Shown here one piece after another: positions 26,756-35,400 of a stretch of DNA of 64,000 bases. The position numbers and the translations under genes are program-made. The notes beneath the pieces were generated by a model that was given only the letters and a program-made list of their open reading frames with translations, was not told the DNA's origin and did not search any database. Source of the stretch: Burkholderiales bacterium (lineage in GTDB: Bacteria > Pseudomonadota > Gammaproteobacteria > Burkholderiales > Burkholderiaceae_E). Every line of letters begins with the position of its first letter. Within the stretch, counting starts at the first letter, position 1. The DNA lies in the NCBI GenBank assembly GCA_026399875.1, contig JAPLQF010000006.1:154505-218504 (forward strand), written 5' to 3'.

Positions 26756-27474
26756 AGCACATCATCCTCATCGTCGTCCTCGTCGAGTGCCTTAGCCTGC
26801 GCCGACTTGGGTGGCGCGAGAGGCACCTCCAGCGAGCGCAGATGCCGCATTCGCAGCACCTCGAGGACTTCGCGAAAAATTTCGTAGTGTTCGCAGCGCA
26901 GCCGCCAGGACAGCTCGCGCCAATCCTGATCCTGCACCTCGCGCAGCGCGACAATCTCTCCGCGCTGGTAGTCGCCGGGATCACCGAGGTCGAGATCGGC
27001 ATTCGAGGTCGGAATGCCCGCCGATTCGTCGCCCTCGAGCTGGGAATAGGTGCCATTGCGAAAGAAGTACTCCACCTCTTCATGGCGCTCGGAAAAATAG
27101 TCGGCGAGCGCGCTCACGCCATCGGCGGTGCTGCCCAGCGATTCGATGAATTCATCGGTGCGGTCTTCGTCGGCAAAGACCACCGAATTGATCATGCCCT
27201 TGAGCGACTCGTGGTTGCGCTCACGATATTCGCGCTCCAGCACCACTGCGGCCAGAAACGCCTTGGGCGAGATCAGTTCGCTGATGATCGAACTGCGCGA
27301 ACTGTCATGCTCGCGCAGGATGGCCACCACGTCGCGCGAGGGCATCTCATCGATCACCCTGGCCAGCGCGTAATCGCCCTCGGCATCGGCGACCGTCGCC
27401 AGTGCGCGTTCAGCACTGTCGATGTTGCCCTCGTAGACCAGACTCGACACCGTGCTGACGATCGCATGCGTCAT
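26752..27474 (-). CDS. Unrecognised acidic protein in the J-domain operon block
   Basis: 240 residues from ATG 27474, overlapping the preceding stop as ATGA. No family is recognised. The protein is soluble and acidic, begins with a helical region (NIDSAERALATVADAEGDYALARVIDE) resembling repeat-type helices, and ends with an acidic tail (ALDEDDDEDDVL). No catalytic motif is apparent. It is translationally coupled on both sides, to the 170-residue protein upstream and the 406-residue protein downstream. Confidence 0.75.
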   Translation of the reverse strand: MTHAIVSTVSSLVYEGNIDSAERALATVADAEGDYALARVIDEMPSRDVVAILREHDSSRSSIISELISPKAFLAAVVLEREYRERNHESLKGMINSVVFADEDRTDEFIESLGSTADGVSALADYFSERHEEVEYFFRNGTYSQLEGDESAGIPTSNADLDLGDPGDYQRGEIVALREVQDQDWRELSWRLRCEHYEIFREVLEVLRMRHLRSLEVPLAPPKSAQAKALDEDDDEDDVL

Positions 27475-27983
27475 TCGCTGCTCCTGCGGTCAAAGCCCTG
27501 TTGCTCGAGATAATCCTCGCTCAACTGGTCGTCATCCCCGTCTTCGCGATCATCGCCGTCATCGGCAGCCTGCTCGCTGCGCGGCCCGAGGCGCCGCGAC
27601 AGCGCAAATTCCAGCGCCACGACGGTAGCCAGAAAATCCTCGCCAGACGCATTCGCCAGCACGGTCATGACCAGCGGCTGCGCCCACGCTGCCACCGTCA
27701 CCGCCGATGCCACCTCCTGCCAGGGCGGAAATTCACCCGGCGACTGAGTGAGCAGATCGGCAACCGCCTGATGGCCGCCCGGCGGAAATTCGAAGGCACT
27801 GTGAAAGACCGGTGCCACCAGCACCGGATCGAAACCCATCAGTGGCAGGAGTGCCTTCAGCTGACTGCGCTTGTCCTTGAGCCTTGCCTGCAGGACATCG
27901 CGACCATCCGAATCGAAGCGAAGATCATCGAGATCGGCGCGATAGCTTTCGTCGAGCTCATAAAAATAGTCGGAAAGGCTCAT
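27471..27983 (-). CDS. Unrecognised acidic protein in the J-domain operon block
   Basis: 170 residues from ATG 27983, which overlaps the J-domain gene's stop as ATGA. No family is recognised. The N-terminal part is helical and acidic (YFYELDESYRADLDDLRFD). A middle hydrophobic segment (VASAVTVAAWAQPLVMTVLA) could be a buried helix, and the C-terminus is a low-complexity acidic tail (DDGDDREDGDDDQ). Its place directly after a J-domain gene suggests it is a client or cofactor of that protein, which is an inference only. Confidence 0.75.
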   Translation of the reverse strand: MSLSDYFYELDESYRADLDDLRFDSDGRDVLQARLKDKRSQLKALLPLMGFDPVLVAPVFHSAFEFPPGGHQAVADLLTQSPGEFPPWQEVASAVTVAAWAQPLVMTVLANASGEDFLATVVALEFALSRRLGPRSEQAADDGDDREDGDDDQLSEDYLEQQGFDRRSSE

Positions 27984-28267
27984 CGGATCTGCTCGAGATA
28001 GGTCTGGAACATGGCGCGCGCCGTCTCGAGCGGATTCTCGAGGAGATGCTTGCGTCGCTTCTGGTCGTGCGCCCGGCGCCGGTCCTCGTCGATCAGCAGT
28101 TCATAAGCCTGCTGAGCTTCGCGAAACCGCGCCGCGGCATCGGCATCCGGGTTACGGTCCGGGTGAAAAAAAGACGCCTTCTTGCGAAAGGCGAGCTTGA
28201 TATCAGCCGTGCTGGCACTCGATGGAACACCGAGGATATCGTATGGATCGCTGCTTGATTCGAGCAT
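27980..28267 (-). CDS. Short J-domain protein (DnaJ-like)
   Basis: 95 residues from ATG 28267. A complete J-domain fills the N-terminal two thirds: DPYDILGVPSSASTADIKLAFRKKA, then the invariant HPD in FFHPDRNPDADA, then helix IV with QQAYELL. A basic segment (RRRAHDQKRRKH) and a short helical tail follow. There is no Gly/Phe region, zinc finger or substrate-binding domain, so it is a type III J-protein. J-domains stimulate Hsp70 (DnaK) ATPase and direct it to particular clients. It heads a block of four genes with 4-base overlaps, so its clients may be encoded there. Confidence 0.88.
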   Translation of the reverse strand: MLESSSDPYDILGVPSSASTADIKLAFRKKASFFHPDRNPDADAAARFREAQQAYELLIDEDRRRAHDQKRRKHLLENPLETARAMFQTYLEQIR

Positions 28268-28345
28268 GGGGTTGCCTCGATGAAAGGGAGTTGCCTCGAT
28301 GTCAATCAGGCTGGCGCACTGCACCAGGGATGTCGAGCGTCATTC

Positions 28346-29191
28346 TCAGGCCGACGTGAGCCGTGCCAGGCGGGCAGCCTCCTGAACTTGCGCATCCTCG
28401 ATGACAGCGATGACATCACGCACATCGACCGGCCCGGTGCGATGCTCGAAGCGGCCTGTGAGTGGCGACTCGGGCGTGAGCAGGCCGCGCGCATAAAGGT
28501 CCCAGATCTCGTTGCCATAGTCGGTGACCAGCAGCGAGGGCTCGAAGCGGCCGAAAAAATCGCGCAGGTTTTCAACATCGCGCAGCAGCATGCGATTGGC
28601 GTGATTGTTGCCCGCGGCATCGACAGCCTGAGGCAGATCGATGATCACCGGCCCGTCTGCTGCCAGCAGGATGTTGAATTCGGACAGGTCGCCGTGAACG
28701 ATGCCGGCGCACAGCATGCGAACCACCTCGCCGATCAGGGCATCGTGATAGACCACGGCATCTTCCGGCGTGAAGATCACATCATTAAGCCGCGGTGCGG
28801 CATCGCCATGCTCATCGGTGACCAGCTCCATGAGCAGGACGCCTTCATAGAAATTGCGCGGCGCCGGCACTCGAACGCCCGCGGCTGCCAGCCGATAAAG
28901 CGCATCAACCTCGGCACTGCGCCAGGCCGCCTCCTGAGACTCGCGCCCGAAACGCGTGCCCTTGGCCATCGCACGCGCCTGGCGGCTGTTCTTGACCTTG
29001 CGGTTCTCGGTGTAGTCGACTGCCTGTCTAAAGCTGCGCTGGGTGGCATCCTTGTAGATCTTGGCGCACAGGGTTTCACCTGCACAGCGCACCACATAGA
29101 CCGTCGCTTCCTTGCCGCTCATGAGTTGCCTCACGACCGAGTCGATCAGCCCTTCTTCGAGCAGCGATTGCAGTCGCTTGGGTGTTTTCAT
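28346..29191 (-). CDS. RIO1-type serine/threonine protein kinase
   Basis: 281 residues from ATG 29191 (ATG 29209 is possible). RIO kinase features are GKEATVYVV as the nucleotide loop, K44 in CAKIYK, the catalytic loop HGDLSEFNILL with D168, and the metal-binding IIDLPQAV with D185 in place of DFG. Bacterial RIO1-like kinases are known in proteobacteria, but their targets are mostly unclear. It lies 78 bases upstream of the J-domain protein and 31 bases downstream of a metallo-hydrolase, all on one strand. A role in regulating the neighbouring block is an inference. Confidence 0.9.
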   Translation of the reverse strand: MKTPKRLQSLLEEGLIDSVVRQLMSGKEATVYVVRCAGETLCAKIYKDATQRSFRQAVDYTENRKVKNSRQARAMAKGTRFGRESQEAAWRSAEVDALYRLAAAGVRVPAPRNFYEGVLLMELVTDEHGDAAPRLNDVIFTPEDAVVYHDALIGEVVRMLCAGIVHGDLSEFNILLAADGPVIIDLPQAVDAAGNNHANRMLLRDVENLRDFFGRFEPSLLVTDYGNEIWDLYARGLLTPESPLTGRFEHRTGPVDVRDVIAVIEDAQVQEAARLARLTSA

Positions 29192-29222
29192 CCCGCCATT
29201 CTGGGGCATTCGCCCGAAAGAC

Positions 29223-30044
29223 TCAGGCGTCGACCGTCAAAAGGTCGGTGGCGAGCAGCACTTCACCGCCGAAGTGGGCCTTGGCCAGAGCAATCCACTG
29301 CGGCTCGGAGCCGGGCTGTGGCGCCGGCACCGGATGGTTGAGCACGAGCGTTCGCACGCCGCAGTCGGCGGCAGTCTTGCCGGCCTGGGCGACATCGGAG
29401 TGGTAATCGAGCACGTCGCGAAAGCGCTTGAAGGGCGCCTTCTCGATGATGTCGCGGCGGATGACGGTTTGCACATAGACATCGGCACCACGGCAAAGCC
29501 GGCTCAGCCCTTCGCAGGGCACGGTATCACCGGCAATCGCAACCACCTTGCCCTGCGCCTCGATCCGAAAACCCATGGTCGGATGAACCGGGCTGTGGTC
29601 GGTTGGCTCAGCCGTCACCCGAATGCCATCCGACTCGAAAACCAGCCCGGGCATGACCTCATGCACCGTGACTTTCGGTGCTTCACTCAGATCGTCATGG
29701 TGCGACATGCGGTAATGCACGTCGGTGTCGAGCATCGCCAGTGTCGCCTCGGTGAATCGCCTGAATCCGGTCGGCCCGTAGGCTGTGAGGGGGTTGGATT
29801 GCGGGCTCGAAATCCAGCGGGTAGTGATCACGTCGTTATAGTCGGTGGTGTGATCACTGTGCATATGCGTCACGAAGAGCGCAGTCAGATCGCGAGCCGT
29901 CATGCCGACTGCGGCACCCCGCATCAGCACCGCCCGGCCGCAGTCGAACAGAAGGTCGGTCTTGCCGATGCGCACGAGCGTTGACGGACCCGCACGGTCG
30001 GGAGTGACGAGCGGCGAACCGCTGCCGAGAATGATGACCTGCAT
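29223..30044 (-). CDS. Metallo-beta-lactamase fold hydrolase (RNase Z-like)
   Basis: 273 residues. Zinc-binding motif H60-x-H62-x-D64-H65 (VTHMHSDHTTD), further ligands in TAEPTDHSPVHP, AIAGDTVP and near the C-terminal VLNHPVPAP. The layout matches RNase Z/arylsulfatase-like hydrolases rather than beta-lactamases. It shares its general plan with the longer membrane-anchored protein at 38056-39141. It begins 14 bases after the P450 stop, so it may process the hydroxylated product or a related ester. The substrate is unknown. Confidence 0.87.
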   Translation of the reverse strand: MQVIILGSGSPLVTPDRAGPSTLVRIGKTDLLFDCGRAVLMRGAAVGMTARDLTALFVTHMHSDHTTDYNDVITTRWISSPQSNPLTAYGPTGFRRFTEATLAMLDTDVHYRMSHHDDLSEAPKVTVHEVMPGLVFESDGIRVTAEPTDHSPVHPTMGFRIEAQGKVVAIAGDTVPCEGLSRLCRGADVYVQTVIRRDIIEKAPFKRFRDVLDYHSDVAQAGKTAADCGVRTLVLNHPVPAPQPGSEPQWIALAKAHFGGEVLLATDLLTVDA

Positions 30045-30058
30045 CAGGGCGCCTCAGC

Positions 30059-31354
30059 CTACCCTGGGATGCGCACCGGCAGCTTCGTAAAGCCACGCAC
30101 AAAAGGAGACCGAACCCGTGTCGGCTCACCCACCACCTCGATCACCGGGAACCGCGCGAGCAGCTCTTCCCAGAGGATCTTGAGCTGCAGTTCGGCCAGC
30201 CGGTTGCCGACGCAGCGATGAATGCCGAAGCCGAAAGACAGATGCTGGCGCGGCCGCTCACGATCGACGATGAAGCGATCAGGCTCGGGAATCGCAGAAT
30301 CATCGCGGTTGCCCGACAGGTACCACATCGCAAGCTTGTCGCCCTTGCGGATCTGCTGGCCGGCGAGCTCGGTGTCCTGCAGCGCGGTTCGGCGCATATA
30401 AGCCAGCGGTGTCTGCCAGCGGATGATTTCGGGCACCAGGCTGTCGATCAGGGCCGGATTGGCGCGCAGCTTGGCCATCTCATGCGGGAACTGATGCAGG
30501 GCCAGCAGCCCGCCGGTCATGGAATTGCGGGTGGTGTCGTTGCCGCCCACGATCAACAGCACGAGGTTGCCCATGAATTCCTGGGGGCCCATATTGCGGG
30601 TGGCCGGACTGTGAGCCAACATCGAAATCAGGTCGGTTTTGGGCGGCGCATTGACCCGATCGTTCCACAGGCGCATGAAATAGCCGAGCATATTGCGAAG
30701 CTCGGCCATGCGAACTTCCGGCTCAGGCGCATCAGGATTGGTCGCCTTGTTGGCGGTTGCAATGTCCGACCAGAAAGTGAGCAGGCGCCGGTCTTCCAGC
30801 GGGAAATCGAAAAGGGTCGCGAGCATGAAGGTGGTGAGCTCGATCGAGACCTTGTCGACCCAGTCGAAGGTCTCGTTGCGCGGCAGGCTCTCGAGCACCC
30901 TGATGGTGCGCTCGCGAATCAGATCATTCCAGTTGTTCAGGTTGCTCGGCGCAACAATCGGGCTCACCGCCTTGCGCTGGTCGTCATGCTTGGGCTGATC
31001 CATAGCGATGAACATCGGCAGCTGCTGCTCGCCGACCTGATCGACCAGCGTAATGCCGCCATGGGTCCAGTCGGAGGAAAAGACGGCATGGTTGGTATCG
31101 ACCGCCATGATGTCCTTGTAGCGGGTGACCGACCAGTAGTCGCCCACGCCCTCGATCGGACTGTGCGAACGATGAACCGGGGCCTCGCGACGCAAACGCT
31201 CCAGCGTGAAACCGACGGTATCGTCAACGAACCCCTGCACATCGGCGGGATTGAGCTGATCGAGGGGGAGAGCCTGGACTTGTGCTCGCGCGGCGGCTGA
31301 TTCGGCGGCCGAACGGGGGAGTGCAAAGGCGGGGGTCTCAAGGACTGAGCTCAT
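30059..31354 (-). CDS. Cytochrome P450, CYP153-like
   Basis: 431 residues from ATG 31354 with AGGAG upstream. The heme-binding loop is FGFGIHRCVGN with C381, the ExxR of helix K is in PEIIRWQTPLAYMRRTA, and the I-helix is VGGNDTTRNSM. The segments QTPLAYMRRTA and HRCVGNRLAELQLKILWEELL closely resemble CYP153, the bacterial alkane and fatty acid omega-hydroxylases, so terminal hydroxylation of medium-chain alkanes or acyl chains is likely. CYP153 needs a ferredoxin and ferredoxin reductase, and neither is encoded nearby. The subfamily assignment is from motif memory, not a search. Confidence 0.88.
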   Translation of the reverse strand: MSSVLETPAFALPRSAAESAAARAQVQALPLDQLNPADVQGFVDDTVGFTLERLRREAPVHRSHSPIEGVGDYWSVTRYKDIMAVDTNHAVFSSDWTHGGITLVDQVGEQQLPMFIAMDQPKHDDQRKAVSPIVAPSNLNNWNDLIRERTIRVLESLPRNETFDWVDKVSIELTTFMLATLFDFPLEDRRLLTFWSDIATANKATNPDAPEPEVRMAELRNMLGYFMRLWNDRVNAPPKTDLISMLAHSPATRNMGPQEFMGNLVLLIVGGNDTTRNSMTGGLLALHQFPHEMAKLRANPALIDSLVPEIIRWQTPLAYMRRTALQDTELAGQQIRKGDKLAMWYLSGNRDDSAIPEPDRFIVDRERPRQHLSFGFGIHRCVGNRLAELQLKILWEELLARFPVIEVVGEPTRVRSPFVRGFTKLPVRIPG

Positions 31355-31400
31355 GACGGCGTCTCCTGATTTTTAAGCTGGAAAATACTAGCACGCTACC

Positions 31401-31432
31401 AGACACCAGTGTCTCGAAAAAAAGTTTTTTTC
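31401..31432. promoter_or_regulatory. Operator-like palindrome and A/T-tract inverted repeat upstream of the P450 gene
   Basis: AGACAC and GTGTCT form a 14-base inverted repeat (31401-31414) around CA. It is followed at once by A7-G-T7 (31417-31431), itself a perfect inverted repeat. On the minus strand they lie 50-80 bases before the P450 ATG, next to a TAGTAT at 31385-31390 that could serve as a -10 element. A TetR-like repressor site over the promoter is the simplest reading. Confidence 0.4.
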
Positions 31433-31559
31433 CGACCCTTTTGACGATTCGTCGACCGCCTGCAGGCTCAAAACGGCCGAATGCGCTGTCAGAGCACCCG
31501 TGACGGGACACATTACATAGGATTAAAAAATCGACTGAAAGCAGGAAAAAACGCCCACC

Positions 31560-33302
31560 ATGGCCTCGCCAATTCCCGACGGTTCCAGACAGGCCAGCCC
31601 TGCGCCAGCACGGCACGGGCTGGTGGTGCCGTACGCCTGGCTGGGCACCGTGCTGCTGGCGCAAACAGCGCTTGCGACCTTTCTGCTGCGGGAGACCGAA
31701 TGGGGCGTGGCGTCTCTGGTCAGTCTTGGCCTGAGTGCCATTGCCAGCGGTCTGGTTCTGCTGCGCGTCTTCGAGGCGCGTATTGGCCGGGTTCAGCGCA
31801 AGCTTGAGAGCATCTTGTCCGAACTTGAGCATGCCCGTCCGACTATCGGCTCGCACTCAAGGGATGCCGGTGTGCTGGAGCTGATCGACAGCATCGCTGC
31901 ACATACAAGCACTTTGATTTCGATGACCGTCGAGCGTGAGAAGCAGATTCTCAAGGCCGCCCTGCAAGACCCGGTCACCGGGCTTGGCAATCGGACCGTG
32001 CTCAGTCACCGCATCGACATCGCGATCAAGGCTCAAGCCGAATCAGGCGCGCGCTTCTGCATTGCGATCGTCGAAATCGGCCGATTCAAGGAAATCGCCG
32101 AGATGCTCGGCACCGGCCAGATGAATGATGGCGTCAACCAGATTGCGCGCCGGCTGAGGCGTGAGCTTCGCAAGGACGACACGATCGTTCGCCTGGGCGA
32201 TGAGCGCTTTGCCTTGCTTGTCAGAGGTGACCGCGATGTCGCGGAGCCGGTCCTGAACCGGATTGCCGAGTCGGGCAGACAGCCGCTGATGATTGGCGGC
32301 GAGTTGGTCGACATCAAGGTGCACATCGGTGCTGCGATGTATCCGGACGACGCAAACTCCGAGACCAATCTGCTGCTGCATGCGCAGCTCGCCGCCGAGC
32401 GTTCGAGTCGCAATCGCACCGCATCCGGGTTCTTTGAAGCAAAGCAGGACAACAAGCTCACGGTCCAACGCAACGATTCGCGGGAATTGATGTCGTTGCA
32501 GTCTGATCTGAACCGTGCGATTGCCGATCGACAACTGTTCCTGGTCTACCAGCCCAAGCTTGACCTGAAAACCGGTCTGTTCACTGGCATCGAAGCGCTG
32601 ATTCGTTGGCAGCACCCGAAAAAGGGCCTGGTGTCGCCGGATCAGTTCATTCCGATGGCCGAAGAAAACGGTCTGATGCAAAGCATCACCGAGTGGGTCT
32701 TGACCGAAGGCGCCGGCTTTGCAAAAGCACTCTGCTCACGCAGGCCCGAGATGTGCGTGTCGGTGAATATCTCAGCCCAGGACATCGAACGACGAGGCTT
32801 TTCAGCCTTCGCAAATCAGGCGATTCGCGATCAGGGCATCCTGCCCGGCCAGCTGTGCCTTGAAGTCACCGAAAGCGGCCTGTTTGAAGACACTGCCAAT
32901 GTGATTGCCACCCTGTCAGAACTGTCGAATGCCGGACTCAGGCTTTCGATCGATGACTTCGGAACGGGTTATTCGACCCTGAAGCAGTTACAGCATCTGC
33001 CAGTCAGCGAGATGAAGATCGACCGCTCCTTTGTCAGTGGCCTGGCTTCGAACACCAAAAATCAGGCCATTCTCAAATCGATGATCGATATGGGCGCCCG
33101 CATGGGTATGCGAGTGGTCGCCGAAGGGGTCGAGTCATTCAGAGAGATGCAAGCGCTGCAGAAACTGGGATGCCATGAAGTGCAAGGCTTCTTCATCTCG
33201 CGCCCTCTGCCCGCGCAGGAGGTCCTGTCATTCATCGATATGCGTCATGCACTGTACGACTCATCCCGCGAAGACGCTCTGAAGCTTGCTTCGCAGCACT
33301 GA
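31560..33302 (+). CDS. Membrane c-di-GMP phosphodiesterase with degenerate GGDEF and intact EAL
   Basis: 580 residues. Two membrane segments (about 22-43 and 50-70) are followed by a short coiled coil, a GGDEF domain (about 135-290) and an EAL domain (about 310-565). The GGDEF signature is replaced by LGDER (212-216), so cyclase activity is not expected. The EAL domain keeps E345-A-L, DDFGTG (465-470), KID (486-488) and EGVE (522-525), so it should hydrolyse cyclic di-GMP. It lies directly upstream of an H-NOX/histidine kinase pair on the same strand, which suggests a shared nitric oxide/c-di-GMP circuit. Confidence 0.92.
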   Translation: MASPIPDGSRQASPAPARHGLVVPYAWLGTVLLAQTALATFLLRETEWGVASLVSLGLSAIASGLVLLRVFEARIGRVQRKLESILSELEHARPTIGSHSRDAGVLELIDSIAAHTSTLISMTVEREKQILKAALQDPVTGLGNRTVLSHRIDIAIKAQAESGARFCIAIVEIGRFKEIAEMLGTGQMNDGVNQIARRLRRELRKDDTIVRLGDERFALLVRGDRDVAEPVLNRIAESGRQPLMIGGELVDIKVHIGAAMYPDDANSETNLLLHAQLAAERSSRNRTASGFFEAKQDNKLTVQRNDSRELMSLQSDLNRAIADRQLFLVYQPKLDLKTGLFTGIEALIRWQHPKKGLVSPDQFIPMAEENGLMQSITEWVLTEGAGFAKALCSRRPEMCVSVNISAQDIERRGFSAFANQAIRDQGILPGQLCLEVTESGLFEDTANVIATLSELSNAGLRLSIDDFGTGYSTLKQLQHLPVSEMKIDRSFVSGLASNTKNQAILKSMIDMGARMGMRVVAEGVESFREMQALQKLGCHEVQGFFISRPLPAQEVLSFIDMRHALYDSSREDALKLASQH

Positions 33303-33449
33303 ACGCGCAGGGTCAATGACTCGCCGGGCACAGTCTGAGCAGGACAAGGAGGAGCGCTTGCCGATCTTTGCTGTTCATCATATAAGTGCGAAGTCGACAT
33401 GCTGCATCGCAACGATGCCGCGGGTGACGGTGATTCGGGGCGGTGCGCG

Positions 33450-33992
33450 ATGAAAGGCATGATCTTTACCGAGTTTCTCGAACTGGTCGAAAGGACCCAC
33501 TCGGCTGAACTCGCCGAAACCCTGGTTGCCAATGCCGATCTGCCCTCGGGCGGCATCTACACCTCGGTCGGCAACTATGATCATCGCGAAATGGTCACGC
33601 TGGTGCTTGCACTCAGCCGACAGACCCGACAACCGGTGGACGAGGTGCTTCACTGGTTCGGGGAAAACCTGTTTGTGACTCTGTCCACTGCCTATCCCGG
33701 TTTCTTCGCCGGCAAGGACACTGCCTTCAGTGTGCTGGTCGGCATTGAATCGGTCATCCACACCGAAGTGCGCAAGCTGTATCCCGATGCCGAGCTGCCG
33801 TCCTTCGAAGTCATGCAGCAGAGCAATGACGAGCTGGTACTCGACTATCACTCGCCGCGCTGCATGGATGATCTCGCGCACGGATTGATCGACGCCTGCA
33901 TCGCGCACTTCAATGAGCCGGTCACTCTGGCTCGCCGGCCGCTCGGCAAGACGCAGGCCGACGGTACGCGTTTCACCCTGACGCGGGCGTGA
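33450..33992 (+). CDS. H-NOX heme nitric oxide/oxygen-binding sensor
   Basis: 180 residues from ATG 33450 (MKGMIF, the usual H-NOX start). The proximal heme ligand is H104 in [13 protein letters not shown], and the propionate-binding YxSxR motif is Y133, S135, R137 in LDYHSPR. Length and layout fit stand-alone bacterial H-NOX proteins, which bind NO at the heme and control a partner kinase or cyclase. It overlaps the histidine kinase gene by 4 bases (GTGA), so the kinase is its likely partner. Confidence 0.92.
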   Translation: MKGMIFTEFLELVERTHSAELAETLVANADLPSGGIYTSVGNYDHREMVTLVLALSRQTRQPVDEVLHWFGENLFVTLSTAYPGFFAGKDTAFSVLVGIESVIHTEVRKLYPDAELPSFEVMQQSNDELVLDYHSPRCMDDLAHGLIDACIAHFNEPVTLARRPLGKTQADGTRFTLTRA

Positions 33993-35320
33993 GCCAGGAC
34001 CCTGACGTCCTGAGGCAGCGCGCCGATCGAGAGCGCGCAGCACGCAAGCAGGCCGAAGCGCTGCTGGAAGCCAAGAGTCTCGAGCTCTACCAGGCCAATC
34101 GCCATCTCGCCGAACTGGCCGGAACACTGGAACAGCAGGTCGCGGACCGCACCCGGGAGCTGGCCGCTGCACTGAATCAGGCTCAGGCCGCCACCCGCGC
34201 CAAGTCGGCCTTCCTGGCGGCGATGAGCCATGAATTGCGAACACCGCTCAATGGCGTGATCGGCATGACCCAGCTGCTGCTCGATGGCATGCTCGAGCCT
34301 GAGCAGCGGGAACATGCCTTGGCCATCGAATCGAGCGGCGAGTTGCTGCTGTCGATCATCAACGATGTGCTCGATTTATCGAAGATCGAAGCCGGCCGCA
34401 TGGTGTTGAATACCCAGCCCTTCGATATCCGGGCCGCAATGAACAACGTGGCCCGGATGCTTGAGGTCAGCGCGAAAGACAAAGGCCTTGGCTTCGAGGT
34501 GCGCTGCGATGACGACGTACCGGCGATCCTGGTCGGCGACGATATGCGGCTGCGGCAGATCCTGTTGAATCTGACCGCCAATGCGATCAAGTTCACCGCC
34601 ACTGGCCGGGTCGCGGTGCGACTGCAACTGGTGCGTCAGCGCGACCCTCAGCGAGTTGACCTGCGCCTGAGCGTGACCGATACCGGCATCGGCATCGATG
34701 CCGGCCGCCTGAAGGCGATCTTCCAGCCCTTTGAGCAAGCAGACACCGACACGACGGTCCGTTTTGGTGGAACCGGCCTTGGCCTGGCTATCTGCAAGCG
34801 AATCGCCGACCTGATGCAAGGCCGGCTCACGGTACAAAGCACGCCGACGCAAGGCTCGGTCTTCGAGCTTGATTGGAGCACTGTCAGCCAGCAGCTCCTC
34901 GTGCAGCCGGCCAGCTCGCAACCTGAAATCGCCGATGCACCGGTCGACCGGCTGAGGGTCCTGGTGGCCGAGGACAATCCGCTCAATCAAACCCTGATCT
35001 GCGCCCTCCTCAAGCGACTCGGCATTACGCCTGATCTGGTCGATGACGGCGAAGCGGCCCTGGACCTGCTCGCATCAAAGCCTTATGACCTGGTGCTGAT
35101 GGATGTCCAGATGCCGCGCCTGGACGGCATCAGCGCAACCCGCGAGCTGCGCAAAATGCGACTCGCTCATCAGCCAAGGGTGATCGCGGTGACCGCCAAT
35201 GTGCTCGATGACGAGCGGGCCGCCTGCCTGGAGGCCGGGGTCGACGAGTTCCTGGGCAAACCTTACAGGGCTGCCGAACTCAACCGTCTGGTGAGGGCCA
35301 CGCCAATCGGTCCTGCTTGA
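33989..35320 (+). CDS. H-NOX-associated hybrid histidine kinase with receiver domain
   Basis: 443 residues from GTG 33989, which overlaps the H-NOX stop. An N-terminal coiled coil without membrane segments (about 1-70) leads into HisKA with phospho-acceptor H81 ([13 protein letters not shown]). The HATPase domain has a TDTGIGI box and GGTGLGLAI box, and the C-terminal receiver domain has D372 in LMDVQMP. The soluble layout fits control by a cytoplasmic H-NOX. In Shewanella and Vibrio, NO-bound H-NOX inhibits such kinases and the signal passes to c-di-GMP enzymes. Here the receiver is fused, so the next phosphotransfer partner is not visible. Confidence 0.92.
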   Translation: MSQDPDVLRQRADRERAARKQAEALLEAKSLELYQANRHLAELAGTLEQQVADRTRELAAALNQAQAATRAKSAFLAAMSHELRTPLNGVIGMTQLLLDGMLEPEQREHALAIESSGELLLSIINDVLDLSKIEAGRMVLNTQPFDIRAAMNNVARMLEVSAKDKGLGFEVRCDDDVPAILVGDDMRLRQILLNLTANAIKFTATGRVAVRLQLVRQRDPQRVDLRLSVTDTGIGIDAGRLKAIFQPFEQADTDTTVRFGGTGLGLAICKRIADLMQGRLTVQSTPTQGSVFELDWSTVSQQLLVQPASSQPEIADAPVDRLRVLVAEDNPLNQTLICALLKRLGITPDLVDDGEAALDLLASKPYDLVLMDVQMPRLDGISATRELRKMRLAHQPRVIAVTANVLDDERAACLEAGVDEFLGKPYRAAELNRLVRATPIGPA

Positions 35321-35400
35321 GGACCTTCACCAGATTGTCGAAATCGTCGGTCCGAAAGCGTTTGACCTAGAGCTCGACCGCCTGCTCATCAGCTGTCACA

